Assembly: GCF_900114625.1 (NCBI RefSeq)
Contig: NZ_FOZL01000002.1
Span: 124,001-188,000 of the forward strand
DNA length: 64,000 bases
Direction of reading: 5' to 3'
Origin: Granulicella pectinivorans
Lineage (GTDB): Bacteria; Acidobacteriota; Terriglobia; Terriglobales; Acidobacteriaceae
Positions 44,383 to 52,315 of the stretch are shown piece by piece. Positions within the stretch are counted from its first letter, which is position 1; the number at the start of each line of letters is the position of its first letter. The notes beneath the pieces were generated by a model. The model was given only the letters and a program-made list of their open reading frames with translations, was not told the origin of the DNA and ran no database searches. The position numbers and the translations under genes are program-made.

Positions 44383-45093
44383 TTACAAATACACACACAT
44401 CATCTTTTGCCACCACGGCCAGTCGTGTCCTGTGCCGTCCCCCCAGACATCCAGCCGCACCGGGACACCTTTTTCTCGCATCACCCGCGCCATCCGCTCA
44501 TTCGCGTCCCAGCACTGGTCTTCATGGCCGGTCGCCAAAATGTAGGTGTTACGGTGATACCGCTCGAAGTACCACCCATCATGCTGGTTCGCCAGGTACA
44601 GCGGAGGCGTCTGGAAATAAACGTCCTCATCGAAATACCCATGCAGGAAGCTGGTCATGTCGAACGCCCCACTCATCGACAGGCAGGCCGTAAACACATC
44701 AGGGTGCCGCAACGCGAAGTTCAGCGCATGGTACCCACCGAAGCTGCACCCCATCGTCGCGAACTTGGGATTATGGTTCAACTGCCGGACGAAAGGCACC
44801 ACCTCCTGCATGATGTACCCCTCGTACTGCACCTGCCGCGCAATCTTCCATCGCGGCGGCACATCGCGGTTGTACCAGCTCTCCGCATCCACCGAGTCCA
44901 CGCAGAACAGTTGCATCTCGCCCCGGTCGATCTTGTCGGCGATCGTCGCCACCATCTGCCGGTCTTCAAACTCGAAGAATCGACCGCAGCTCGTCGGGAA
45001 CACCAGGATAGGCAGACCGCCGTGCCCGAACACCAGAAGCTCCATATCCCGGCCAAGACGCGGGGAAAACCACTTTCGATAATCGCGGTGCAT
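44383..45093 (-). CDS. Alpha/beta hydrolase, putative esterase
   Basis: A 236-residue alpha/beta hydrolase of the esterase-D-like group. The nucleophile elbow reads GCSFGGYHAL (GxSxG); a late GTGHDWPWW segment offers the catalytic His. There is no signal peptide. GGGAGG precedes the ATG at 45093. The frame continues open to 46104 but that is antisense to the next gene. It is the first gene of the minus-strand series that continues with ATP-grasp, YbdK and aminopeptidase genes, so it may release or load the amide product; this is inference. Confidence 0.82.
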   Translation of the reverse strand: MHRDYRKWFSPRLGRDMELLVFGHGGLPILVFPTSCGRFFEFEDRQMVATIADKIDRGEMQLFCVDSVDAESWYNRDVPPRWKIARQVQYEGYIMQEVVPFVRQLNHNPKFATMGCSFGGYHALNFALRHPDVFTACLSMSGAFDMTSFLHGYFDEDVYFQTPPLYLANQHDGWYFERYHRNTYILATGHEDQCWDANERMARVMREKGVPVRLDVWGDGTGHDWPWWQKMMCVYL

Positions 45094-45150
45094 GGGCCTC
45101 CCTCTGCTACTCTGATGCAATCCTAGCGCACGGGAGCAAGCCCCCTGAAA

Positions 45151-46020
45151 TTGCAGCATTCCAGCCTCGAACACACCCCGCCACCCACCCCCTGGGAGGA
45201 CAATCCCGCCGCGCCCAGCTTCACCCTCGACGATCCCGGCAGCCCCGACGCACCCGCGCTCGACAACTGGTGTTTCCACTCCGAGATCCTGCCGCAGCCA
45301 AAGCAGCGTATCCTCTCCGTCCACCTCCCCGTCGAATACGACGGAGACCCCGCCCGCCGCTTCCCCGTCTTCTACCTTCACGACGGCCAGAACCTCTTCG
45401 ACCCGCGTCTCTCCTACGTTCCCGGCCGCACCTGGCAGGCCGCCTCCACCGAAGACGCCCTCGCCGAAGCCGGCCAGACCGAGCCCATCATCCTCGTCGG
45501 CATCGCCAACGCCGGTCTCCGCCGCATGGCCGAGTACACCCCCACCCGCGATCCGCGCATGGCCGGCGGCGAAGGCGCCACCTACGGCCGCATGCTCATC
45601 GAAGAGATCAAGCCCTTCATCGACCGCACCTACCGGACGTTGCCGGACGCCGCCAACACCGCTCTCGGCGGCTCTTCGCTCGGCGGACTCATCTCCCTCT
45701 TCCTCGGCCTCAACCACCCCGATATCTTCGGAAAACTCGCCGTCATGAGCCCCTCTATCTGGTGGGATCGCCGGTCGATCCTGGCAACGGTAGGCCACTC
45801 CAGGAAGCGCCCCAGCACCCGCATCTGGATGGACATGGGCACCGCCGAAGGCCTCCGCCACCTGCGCGACGCCGACCTCCTCCACCAGCGCCTCCTCAAG
45901 CGCGGCTGGCGCGACAACATCGACCTCGCCTACCAGCGCGACCCCGGAGCCGTACACGACGAGCGCGCCTGGGCCAGCCGCTTCCCCAACGTCCTCCGCT
46001 TCCTCTTCCCCGCCTCTTGA
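45151..46020 (+). CDS. Alpha/beta hydrolase esterase (Fes/IroE-like fold)
   Basis: A 289-residue putative esterase. FPVFYLHDGQNLFDPRLSY and the nucleophile motif LGGSSLGGLISLFLGLNHPDIFG are typical of the esterase family that includes siderophore esterases and acetylxylan-type enzymes; GAVHDERAWASR near the end offers the catalytic His. No ATG fits; TTG at 45151 (or CTG at 45145) just after the stop at 45124 is used as the start, so the N-terminus is uncertain. It is divergent from the other alpha/beta hydrolase gene, 57 bases away, and may share control with it. Confidence 0.78.
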   Translation: MQHSSLEHTPPPTPWEDNPAAPSFTLDDPGSPDAPALDNWCFHSEILPQPKQRILSVHLPVEYDGDPARRFPVFYLHDGQNLFDPRLSYVPGRTWQAASTEDALAEAGQTEPIILVGIANAGLRRMAEYTPTRDPRMAGGEGATYGRMLIEEIKPFIDRTYRTLPDAANTALGGSSLGGLISLFLGLNHPDIFGKLAVMSPSIWWDRRSILATVGHSRKRPSTRIWMDMGTAEGLRHLRDADLLHQRLLKRGWRDNIDLAYQRDPGAVHDERAWASRFPNVLRFLFPAS

Positions 46021-46111
46021 TCCTCCGCGGATCCCCATCCTTTCCGGCTTCATCGGAAGGAATGGGGTCCGGCGTTCCCGGACATCCAGGAATGCCAAAA
46101 GCATCCAATCC

Positions 46112-46140
46112 TTGCAAAAACGCCCAAATCCAGCGATACT
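46112..46140 (+). promoter_or_regulatory. Promoter of the rpsP operon
   Basis: TTGCAA (46112-46117) and GATACT (46135-46140) are separated by exactly 17 bases. Transcription would begin near 46147, giving a structured leader of about 115 bases before rpsP. Confidence 0.65.
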
Positions 46141-46146
46141 TAGATG

Positions 46147-46223
46147 TTGCCTCCCACCCAGGAGGCGAGCCCGGACATGACTCCACGTTGAGGCAATCCG
46201 AGCAGTCCGCGGTCCCCGACCGC
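46147..46223 (+). promoter_or_regulatory. Structured rpsP leader with mutually exclusive hairpins
   Basis: TTGCCTCC (46147-46154) can pair locally with GGAGGC (46161-46166) or more distantly with GAGGCAA (46090+100 region, 46190-46196). A separate GCGGTC/GACCGC hairpin lies at 46209-46223. Alternative pairing upstream of a ribosomal protein gene suggests autoregulation, but no known r-protein leader motif was recognised. Confidence 0.35.
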
Positions 46224-46262
46224 AACTCTTAATACCAACTGCCCTGAAAGGTAATGCCCCAC

Positions 46263-46520
46263 ATGTTGATGATCCGTCTCGCCCGCGTTGGCGCCCGCAA
46301 GCAGCCCCACTACCGTATCGTTGTCATCGAAAAGGACCGCGCCCGCAACGGCCGCTCCGTCGAAGTCGTCGGAACCTACAACCCCCGCACCAATCCCGCG
46401 ACCGTCACCCTCAAGCGTGACCGCATCGACTATTGGGTCGGCAACGGAGCCCAGCTCTCCGAGCGCGTTGGCAAGCTCCTCGCTCAGGCTCCAGCCGCTG
46501 AGCCCGCTATCACCGCATAA
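46263..46520 (+). CDS. rpsP: 30S ribosomal protein S16
   Basis: An 85-residue S16 protein: MIRLARVGARKQPHYRIVVIEKDRARNG and VEVVGTYNPRTNP followed by RIDYWVGNGAQLSERVGKLL are unmistakable. The ATG at 46263 fits the family N-terminus and has AAAGGT ten bases upstream; the ATG at 46254 would add PHM and leaves no spacing. First gene of the rpsP-khpA-rimM-trmD-rplS-rnhB order. Confidence 0.96.
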   Translation: MLMIRLARVGARKQPHYRIVVIEKDRARNGRSVEVVGTYNPRTNPATVTLKRDRIDYWVGNGAQLSERVGKLLAQAPAAEPAITA

Positions 46521-46541
46521 GAATTTTCCAGTCGGATCAAT

Positions 46542-46576
46542 TTCCCCCTTTCGGATTCTTTTTTCCAAAGGGGGAA
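46542..46576 (+). terminator. Hairpin downstream of rpsP
   Basis: TTCCCCCTTT (46542-46551) pairs with AAAGGGGGAA (46567-46576) around a T-rich 15-base loop. It may partly end transcription or separate rpsP from khpA, which starts 200 bases later after a gap with no gene. Confidence 0.5.
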
Positions 46577-46777
46577 TCGCATCTCTGGCGTACACTCTCT
46601 GTGAAGGTTCGCTTACGAAAGCGGGTCTTTATGTTTGAAGCCTGACATTCTTCTAGGCTTGCGGCACCTCCAAGCATCTGTTTTGCGTCGTATGTACCAA
46701 AAGACCTTGATTCTAAAAAGGCAAACGGGTACGGAGACAAGTGTGCTCGGCGGTTTTTTCTCCCAGAGGTGTAAACG

Positions 46778-47113
46778 ATGAGTCAGAGGCCCCTGCCCGA
46801 AAGTCGGGCGGAAGTAGTTGCGGGTATGCAGGATTTGGTGCTCGATATCGCTCGAGCCCTCGTGGACGAACCGGAGTCGGTAACAGTCGAAACCATCGCT
46901 GATGGCGATGCTACGGTCATCCGCCTCCGCGTCTCTCAAAAAGATGTCGGAAAAATCATCGGTAAGCAGGGTAGGACGGCGCGTTCGCTTCGCACCATCC
47001 TCGGGGCTGCGAGCATGAAGCTGCACCATCGCTTCTCGCTCGACATCCTGGAGCATGGAGAAGCACCACGATCCAGCAGCCAGATTGCAACGGCCACCGC
47101 GAACGACGAATAG
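46778..47113 (+). CDS. khpA: KH-domain RNA-binding protein KhpA
   Basis: A 111-residue protein with a single KH domain; the GxxG loop is in VGKIIGKQGRTARSLRTIL. KhpA (YlqC) forms a pair with KhpB/Jag and binds RNAs affecting cell division and envelope genes in Gram-positives. Its place after rpsP and before rimM is the classic one. About 25 residues beyond the usual end form a polar tail. AGAGGTG precedes the ATG. Confidence 0.93.
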   Translation: MSQRPLPESRAEVVAGMQDLVLDIARALVDEPESVTVETIADGDATVIRLRVSQKDVGKIIGKQGRTARSLRTILGAASMKLHHRFSLDILEHGEAPRSSSQIATATANDE

Positions 47114-47133
47114 CAAAGTAAACTCCAAAAAGA

Positions 47134-47802
47134 GTGAAGCCAGTCCAACAAAAACCGATTCCGTCGAGCGATGCCGCTCCTCCCCCACTCGACGGCGATT
47201 CGGCGAAGTCGTGTACCTGGGTCATTCTCGCCTCCATCCTTCGCCCGCAGGGCCGCAAAGGCGAGGTCCTCGCCGAACTCCTCACCGATTTTCCCGAGCG
47301 CTTCGAAGGCGAACCGCGCGTCTTTCTCGCCAAGCCAGGCTATGATGGCCCCGAGTCCGCCGCACGCCCCGCCACCGTCATCGGCTTCTTCCTCCCCGTA
47401 GGCAAGAACAACGGACGCATCGTCCTGCACTTCGCCGGCATAGATTCCATCAACGCTGCCGAGACCCTCGCAGGGCTCGAAGTCATCGTTCCCCACCACG
47501 AACGCCTCGAACCCGAGGAAGACGCTTCCTACATCAGCGACCTGCTGGAGTGCGCTGTCTATGACGTGGCACGGGAGCCTCATCTTCTGGTGGGCACCGT
47601 CGACGATGTCCACCTGCCTACCACCCCCGATGGCTCACGCCGTCTCGACGACGCCGCTCCCCTGCTCGCCGTTCTCACCCCCGAGGGCGAAGAGATCCTC
47701 ATCCCCTTCGTCAAGGCATGGCTGGTCGAAATCGACCCCGACGCCAAGCGCATCCTCATGCGCCTCCCCGAAGGCCTCATCGAAGTCAACGCCAAGCCCT
47801 AA
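47134..47802 (+). CDS. rimM: 16S rRNA processing protein RimM
   Basis: A 222-residue ribosome maturation factor that binds S19 in the 30S head. The N-terminal RimM barrel begins TWVILASILRPQGRKGEVLAELLTDFPERF and a PRC-type barrel follows with LLECAVYD...LLVGTVDDV and ILIPFVKAWLVEIDPDAKRILMRLPEGL. A proline-rich N-terminal extension of about 25 residues precedes it. The GTG at 47134 is the first start in frame; a later start cannot be excluded. It lies 20 bases after khpA. Confidence 0.92.
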   Translation: MKPVQQKPIPSSDAAPPPLDGDSAKSCTWVILASILRPQGRKGEVLAELLTDFPERFEGEPRVFLAKPGYDGPESAARPATVIGFFLPVGKNNGRIVLHFAGIDSINAAETLAGLEVIVPHHERLEPEEDASYISDLLECAVYDVAREPHLLVGTVDDVHLPTTPDGSRRLDDAAPLLAVLTPEGEEILIPFVKAWLVEIDPDAKRILMRLPEGLIEVNAKP

Positions 47803-47805
47803 TCC

Positions 47806-48666
47806 CTAGAACTGATAAGAAACCCCAATCGAAACGATCGGATACGTCTGCAGCGCCTTCAGATCGTCGTTCAGCGTATTCTGCTCGGCCTTCACGTTCT
47901 TCTGCGTGTCAGGATCCGTCGCCACGCTCGAGCAGTTCACCCCCTGGCACGCCACCCCCGCCAGGTTGAGCGTCACCGAAGGCTTCCCAAAGTAAGCCGC
48001 GCCAATCTCGAACGGCACCGACCAGTGCTTTCCGCTGCGTGGAAGGATGTTCCCCCAGCCCACCGTCAGCGATGGTCCCACCGTATGCGGGAAGACCAGA
48101 CTTCCGTTGCCATGGATCGGGTCCACCCCGCTGCTCGTGTAATCGACATCGTTCAGCGTGAACGTCTGGCCGGCAGGAACCAGAAGCGTCCCGCCCAGAT
48201 CGCTCTTCAGAAAGTAGACGCCTGGGCTCACATGGAAGCCCCCATGGAACGGAAACCAGTCCACGTTCACCGCTCCCCCCTTGAAGTCCAGTGATGCGTT
48301 GTACGGGATGCCGTCCGTCGTAAAATCGTGCCCGAAGGTAAAGAACATGGCGCTTCCGCGCAGGTTCAGCGTGCGTGTCAGCGGAGTGGCCACATCGAAC
48401 CCAGCTCCCATCGTGCTGATCTTCACCGCGACACCGGCCTTCGAGAAGGGTCGCATCGGGTAATCGCGGATCGGGACCTCCGGCGAAGAGATCTTCTCTT
48501 TCACCGGAACACGCCGATCCTCCTGCCCACCCGGAATCACGGTGATCGTTGCCGTCGAACCCAGCGGTGCAGGCCCTGGCGTGGAGGTGCTCTGTCCCAC
48601 CTCCTGTGCCGCAGCAGCCATCGTCATCGATACAAGTACCACAGAAAAGAGGGTCTTCAAAAACAT
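47806..48666 (-). CDS. Secreted outer-membrane beta-barrel-like protein
   Basis: A 286-residue exported protein of unknown function. Signal peptide MFLKTLFSVVLVSMTMAAAAQ, then a proline/serine linker and alternating amphipathic segments (LNLRGSAMFFTFGHDF, GGFHVSPGVYFLKSD) ending with VSIGVSYQF; a C-terminal phenylalanine is typical of outer-membrane barrels. GAGG lies before the ATG at 48666. It faces against rimM and trmD and splits the translation operon; its end is only three bases from the rimM stop. Confidence 0.7.
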   Translation of the reverse strand: MFLKTLFSVVLVSMTMAAAAQEVGQSTSTPGPAPLGSTATITVIPGGQEDRRVPVKEKISSPEVPIRDYPMRPFSKAGVAVKISTMGAGFDVATPLTRTLNLRGSAMFFTFGHDFTTDGIPYNASLDFKGGAVNVDWFPFHGGFHVSPGVYFLKSDLGGTLLVPAGQTFTLNDVDYTSSGVDPIHGNGSLVFPHTVGPSLTVGWGNILPRSGKHWSVPFEIGAAYFGKPSVTLNLAGVACQGVNCSSVATDPDTQKNVKAEQNTLNDDLKALQTYPIVSIGVSYQF

Positions 48667-48812
48667 ACGGGGTGGACCTCGCTCAGAGAAGATCTGCAAA
48701 AGAACAGTCAAGAGTACAGGGGCACGTCGACCGCTGCCCGCTCCCCTGAAAGCTACCACGGTTACAATCGACCTGTGCGATCCATACGACGCACACCCCC
48801 GGCAAAACCGAC

Positions 48813-49643
48813 ATGCGCATCGACATCCTCACCATCTTCCCCGGCTTCTTCACCAGCTTTCTAGAGACCGGCATCCTCCGCCGCGCCCTCTCCACCGGCG
48901 TCATGGAGATCCATACCCACGACCTCCGCGACTTCACCCACGACCGCCACCGCACCGTGGACGACCGCCCCTTCGGCGGCGGCGAGGGCATGCTCCTCAA
49001 GCCCCAGCCCATCTTCGACTGCATCGCCTCCCTCGGCATCACGCCCCTCCCCCACCGCGATACCACCCGCGAGTCCGTCATCCTCCTCTCTCCCCAGGGC
49101 CGTGTCTTCACCCAGCCCGTCGCCCACACCCTCGCCGCGACCGAGCGTATCGTCCTCATCTGCGGCCGTTACGAGGGCGTCGACGAGCGCGTCAACACCC
49201 TCCTCTGCGACCGCGAACTCTCCATCGGCGACTACGTCCTCACCGGAGGAGAGCTCGCCGCAGCCGTCATCGCCGACACCGTCGTCCGCCTCCTCCCCGG
49301 CGTCCTCGGCAACCCCGACTCCTCCCTCCACGAAAGCTTCGGGGCCGACGACTCCCAGGCCCCCCAGGCCGACGACGCCGTACCCCGCGCCACCCACGGC
49401 TCCGGTGGCCTCCTCGACTACCCCCAGTACACCCGCCCCGCCGACTACCAAGGCGCGCAGGTCCCCCCCGTCCTCACCGACGGCAACCACGTCCTCGTCC
49501 GCCAGTGGAGACGCCGCGCCGCCCTCGAAAAGACCCTCCGCAACCGCCCCGACCTCCTCGCCAAAGCCAGCCTCAACAAAGCCGACCGGAAGCTCCTCCA
49601 TGAAATCGAGGCGAGCGAAGAAACGGAAGCCAGCGGAAGCTGA
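48813..49643 (+). CDS. trmD: tRNA (guanine37-N1)-methyltransferase
   Basis: A 276-residue SPOUT methyltransferase that makes m1G37 in tRNAs to prevent frameshifting. Family motifs: RIDILTIFPGFF at the N-terminus, DDRPFGGGEGMLLKPQP, LICGRYEGVDERV and SIGDYVLTGGELAA (the knot that binds SAM), then YTRPADYQG. It is about 20 residues longer than the E. coli protein because of an Ala/Asp/Gln-rich insertion before HGSGGLLDYPQYTRP. A TACAAT -10-like box lies upstream near 48763, so it may have its own promoter now that the operon is split. Confidence 0.96.
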   Translation: MRIDILTIFPGFFTSFLETGILRRALSTGVMEIHTHDLRDFTHDRHRTVDDRPFGGGEGMLLKPQPIFDCIASLGITPLPHRDTTRESVILLSPQGRVFTQPVAHTLAATERIVLICGRYEGVDERVNTLLCDRELSIGDYVLTGGELAAAVIADTVVRLLPGVLGNPDSSLHESFGADDSQAPQADDAVPRATHGSGGLLDYPQYTRPADYQGAQVPPVLTDGNHVLVRQWRRRAALEKTLRNRPDLLAKASLNKADRKLLHEIEASEETEASGS

Positions 49644-49764
49644 GTTGTTCTTTGCTGTCATAAGCTGTGTTTCGTGGCCATCGTCCCGTTGCGTCTCTTC
49701 CACCGATAGCTGCGAAGAATGTCCATGGAAGAGAGCGCGCTCTCACGTGGGCGGGAAACCTCGG

Positions 49765-50922
49765 TCAGAGCGCTGGGAAGAGCCGTTTGAGCCGCAGGAA
49801 GTGTCTTTCAAAGACGTAGAAGCTAGCCACTGCGCCCGCGTAGCACGTGACGAAGATCGCAGGAAGAATGAAGTAGGAGTGCACGTGAACGTGAAAGTGA
49901 CTCTGCATGCGTTCCTGGGCCCGCTGAATGAGATACAGCAGCGGCCAATGAAGCATATACATGCCATAGCTGTATTTCCCTAGCCTTCGCAACGGCCAGA
50001 ATAGAAAAATGCTGTTGATGGGGTTCTGGTGCCAGCACTTTGCCACCATGACAGCAGACAACGCGGCGAGCAGCGTCATGCCGGGGCCGAGGATGAGCAC
50101 GGAGCTGTGACGGAAGGCGCCCTTGTTGTTGAAGGTGACAAAGTCCATAAAGTGCCCCGTCCACGCCGCGATGGCGAAGAGCCCGATCAGCGCGGCAATC
50201 CCTACGGGCGCTTCATAGCGACGCATCTTCATCTCAATCCCTTCGTCGGAGCGCCACAGAGCCAGAAGGGCACCGATCAGCAGATCATCCATCCGGCAGA
50301 GAGTCGAGTAATAGGTGGATTGAAATGTTGCGTCGTGGGGGAAACTCCAGATTCGAAGCGCAAGGGCAAACACAACTCCGGCGACACACAGGTATTGGAG
50401 GGTGCGGCGTCTCAGCAACACGATCAAGATGGGCCAGACGAGGTAGAACTGTTCTTCGACGGCAAGTGACCATAGGGAGTTCACCCAAAGCAGGTGATGC
50501 TGAAGGGAGATCGCGCGAAAGTTATAAAAAAAGAAGAGGAGGCTGGCCCGATCCAGATTCGTGTAGGCCGCCCTCGTAAATCCAATGATCGCGATGACGT
50601 AAAGATAGTACAGGGGGAAGATGCGGAGAAAGCGGCGTGCATAAAAGCTTTTGAAGTAATGACTGGATGACTTTGTGGCCACGAGGATGCCGGTGATCAG
50701 GAATCCGGAGAGCACGAAGAAAAGATTCACACCGATCCAACCACCACCCAGGATCAAATAACGAAGATGATCGAAGGTGGAACTGCCTGGGGCGGGGGCA
50801 CCAATGAACACATTCGCATGGCAGCAGAGCACAAGCGAAATTGCTAGGCCCCTGAGTCCATCCAATGCGGGCATATGGCGAGGAGGTGCCGTCGCTGCAG
50901 GGGCGTGTTCCTTGTTATCCAT
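49765..50922 (-). CDS. Membrane acyltransferase of the OafA/YrhL (acyltransferase 3) family
   Basis: A 385-residue inner-membrane protein with about ten membrane segments. The N-terminal ALDGLRGLAISLVLCCHANVF with the conserved His, and YARRFLRIFPLYYLYV, define acyltransferase family 3, which transfers acetyl or other acyl groups to surface glycans such as O-antigen. Its codon use looks less GC-biased than the flanking trmD and rplS region, which may mean later arrival. It is convergent with trmD, and the target glycan is unknown. Confidence 0.92.
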   Translation of the reverse strand: MDNKEHAPAATAPPRHMPALDGLRGLAISLVLCCHANVFIGAPAPGSSTFDHLRYLILGGGWIGVNLFFVLSGFLITGILVATKSSSHYFKSFYARRFLRIFPLYYLYVIAIIGFTRAAYTNLDRASLLFFFYNFRAISLQHHLLWVNSLWSLAVEEQFYLVWPILIVLLRRRTLQYLCVAGVVFALALRIWSFPHDATFQSTYYSTLCRMDDLLIGALLALWRSDEGIEMKMRRYEAPVGIAALIGLFAIAAWTGHFMDFVTFNNKGAFRHSSVLILGPGMTLLAALSAVMVAKCWHQNPINSIFLFWPLRRLGKYSYGMYMLHWPLLYLIQRAQERMQSHFHVHVHSYFILPAIFVTCYAGAVASFYVFERHFLRLKRLFPAL

Positions 50923-51053
50923 TTGGGAAGGGGTCTCTTTGGGTTGAATGAGCCAATTATAGCGGCCCGCGCGATCGCCTCGTCACATGGAAGGCAATCG
51001 CTCCGAGCGGTCTCACTTGATCGGCGACAGCCCGGCAAACGTGCTGGCCACCG

Positions 51054-51059
51054 TATACT
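51054..51059 (+). promoter_or_regulatory. -10 box (TATACT) upstream of a small membrane protein gene
   Basis: TATACT lies 39 bases before the ATG at 51099, which also has a GGAG ribosome site, so this gene appears to have a normal leader. No clear -35 box at the right distance. Confidence 0.45.
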
Positions 51060-51098
51060 CATGCGACAAACACCGCATCCGATCCCAAAAGGAGACCT

Positions 51099-51611
51099 AT
51101 GCAGACAAGAACGCGGCGCATCACCTGGGGTTTCACCCTCTTCACCGTCATCCTCGCCTGCGGCTTTGCCTACCTGTCCCACTACCTCGCGGTCGACCAC
51201 ACCGGCGTCCCGGTCAACATGCCCAGCGACTCCACCTTCATCCCCGGCAAGTTCGACTACCTCAAGCTCCACACCCGCGGCGAGTGGGTCTCCTGCCACT
51301 CCGACGTCAAAAGCCCCACCGACTGGTGCCGCATCGCCAACCAGTCCGGCGACGTCATCTTCGAGGGCAAATTCCTCCCCGTCGGCATGGACAAACCCCT
51401 CGTCGACAGCCAGATCCACATCACCTCCTACAACATCGACCACCACATGGTCACCGGCCCAACCGAGTCCTTCGAGGTCCCCGTCATCCCCCTCGAAGAC
51501 GGGGAACTCCTCGTCCCCGCCACCGACGCCAGGCCCCTCGCCCTCCGCTGGAAACAGCATCCCAACGAACTGGTATCATTGAACGAGGGCATGGCCGTAC
51601 CCATCAACTAG
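51099..51611 (+). CDS. Single-pass membrane protein of unknown function
   Basis: A 170-residue protein with one hydrophobic segment at residues about 9-29 (ITWGFTLFTVILACGFAYLSHYL) and a soluble periplasmic part holding two cysteines (EWVSCHSD and DWCRIAN) that could form a disulfide. The rest is beta-strand-like with no family recognised. GGAGACCT lies just before the ATG. It lies between the acyltransferase and rplS genes and is followed by a hairpin (51633-51652). Confidence 0.7.
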   Translation: MQTRTRRITWGFTLFTVILACGFAYLSHYLAVDHTGVPVNMPSDSTFIPGKFDYLKLHTRGEWVSCHSDVKSPTDWCRIANQSGDVIFEGKFLPVGMDKPLVDSQIHITSYNIDHHMVTGPTESFEVPVIPLEDGELLVPATDARPLALRWKQHPNELVSLNEGMAVPIN

Positions 51612-51632
51612 GCCGCTCCTGAACGCGAACGA

Positions 51633-51652
51633 CGGTTTTCGTCCGAAAACCG
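51633..51652 (+). terminator. Hairpin between the small membrane protein gene and rplS
   Basis: CGGTTTT (51633-51639) pairs with AAAACCG (51646-51652). A second hairpin with a bulged G (51653-51676) abuts it directly, then TACACT (51677-51682) follows as a possible rplS -10 box. Confidence 0.5.
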
Positions 51653-51676
51653 CACCAGTTTTGCGCCAAAATGGTG

Positions 51677-51682
51677 TACACT
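51677..51682 (+). promoter_or_regulatory. Putative -10 box (TACACT) of rplS
   Basis: TACACT 34 bases before the rplS ATG; no TTGACA-like -35 is present because the position is occupied by the hairpin 51653-51676, which might be a protein-binding site. Confidence 0.4.
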
Positions 51683-51716
51683 GGGAGTCGACTTCAAGTA
51701 CCGAGAAAGTTGTATT

Positions 51717-52073
51717 ATGTCCATTCATCCCATCATGCAGAAGCTGGCCGCGAAGTTCGAGCGGACCGATCTCCCCGCATTCGCTCCCGGCGACACCGTC
51801 CGCGTTCAGGTCAAGATCAAGGAAGGCGAGAAAGAACGCCTCCAGGCCTTCGAGGGCATGGTCATCGCATCCCGCAAGGGCCCCCAGGGCACCTTCACCG
51901 TCCGCAAGATGAGCTTTGGTCAGGGCGTGGAGCGCATCTTCCCCTACAACTCCAAGGTCGTCGATAAGGTCGAGAAGATCCGGTCCTACGAAGTGCGCCG
52001 CGCCAAGCTGTTCTACCTCCGCGGCCTCCGCGGCAAGGCAGCCCGTCTGCGCGAAGTCGCCCGCGCCGTCTAA
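51717..52073 (+). CDS. rplS: 50S ribosomal protein L19
   Basis: A 118-residue L19: PAFAPGDTVRVQVKIKEGEKERLQAFEGMVIASRKG, the FTVRKMSFGQGVERIFP core and KLFYLRGLRGKAARL are diagnostic. Separated from trmD by an acyltransferase on the other strand and a small membrane protein gene, unlike the usual direct trmD-rplS order. A perfect 16-bp terminator hairpin follows. Confidence 0.97.
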   Translation: MSIHPIMQKLAAKFERTDLPAFAPGDTVRVQVKIKEGEKERLQAFEGMVIASRKGPQGTFTVRKMSFGQGVERIFPYNSKVVDKVEKIRSYEVRRAKLFYLRGLRGKAARLREVARAV

Positions 52074-52094
52074 ACCTCCTTCCCTTCCCGGGAA

Positions 52095-52130
52095 ACAGAA
52101 AAGCCACGGCAATCGCCGTGGCTTTTCTGT
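52095..52130 (+). terminator. rplS terminator
   Basis: ACAGAAAAGCCACGGC (52095-52110) pairs perfectly with its complement at 52115-52130 around AATC, with TTTT within the 3' arm. Confidence 0.88.
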
Positions 52131-52315
52131 TGTCGAGAGCATTCTGAGTAGAAATCGCCGAAACCTGTTCATCACTAGCCATAAGCCAACCTGTCGTTAC
52201 GGACGAATGGTTGTGGGAACATCCAGTCTGTTCCCTGTTCGTGATCCATGGTCGTCCTCATATGCAGCCTGGGTGAGGTTTAAGAAACCTATCGTGCCCC
52301 ATCCTCCCGCACTGA

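Noticed and set aside
45094..46104. Upstream extension of the minus-strand alpha/beta hydrolase
   Set aside because: Lies antisense to the plus-strand esterase gene and has no domain; the ATG at 45093 has a strong ribosome site.
49731..49744. GAGAGCGCGCTCTC palindrome between trmD and the acyltransferase
   Set aside because: No loop, no T tract and in a convergent gap; could be chance in GC-rich DNA.
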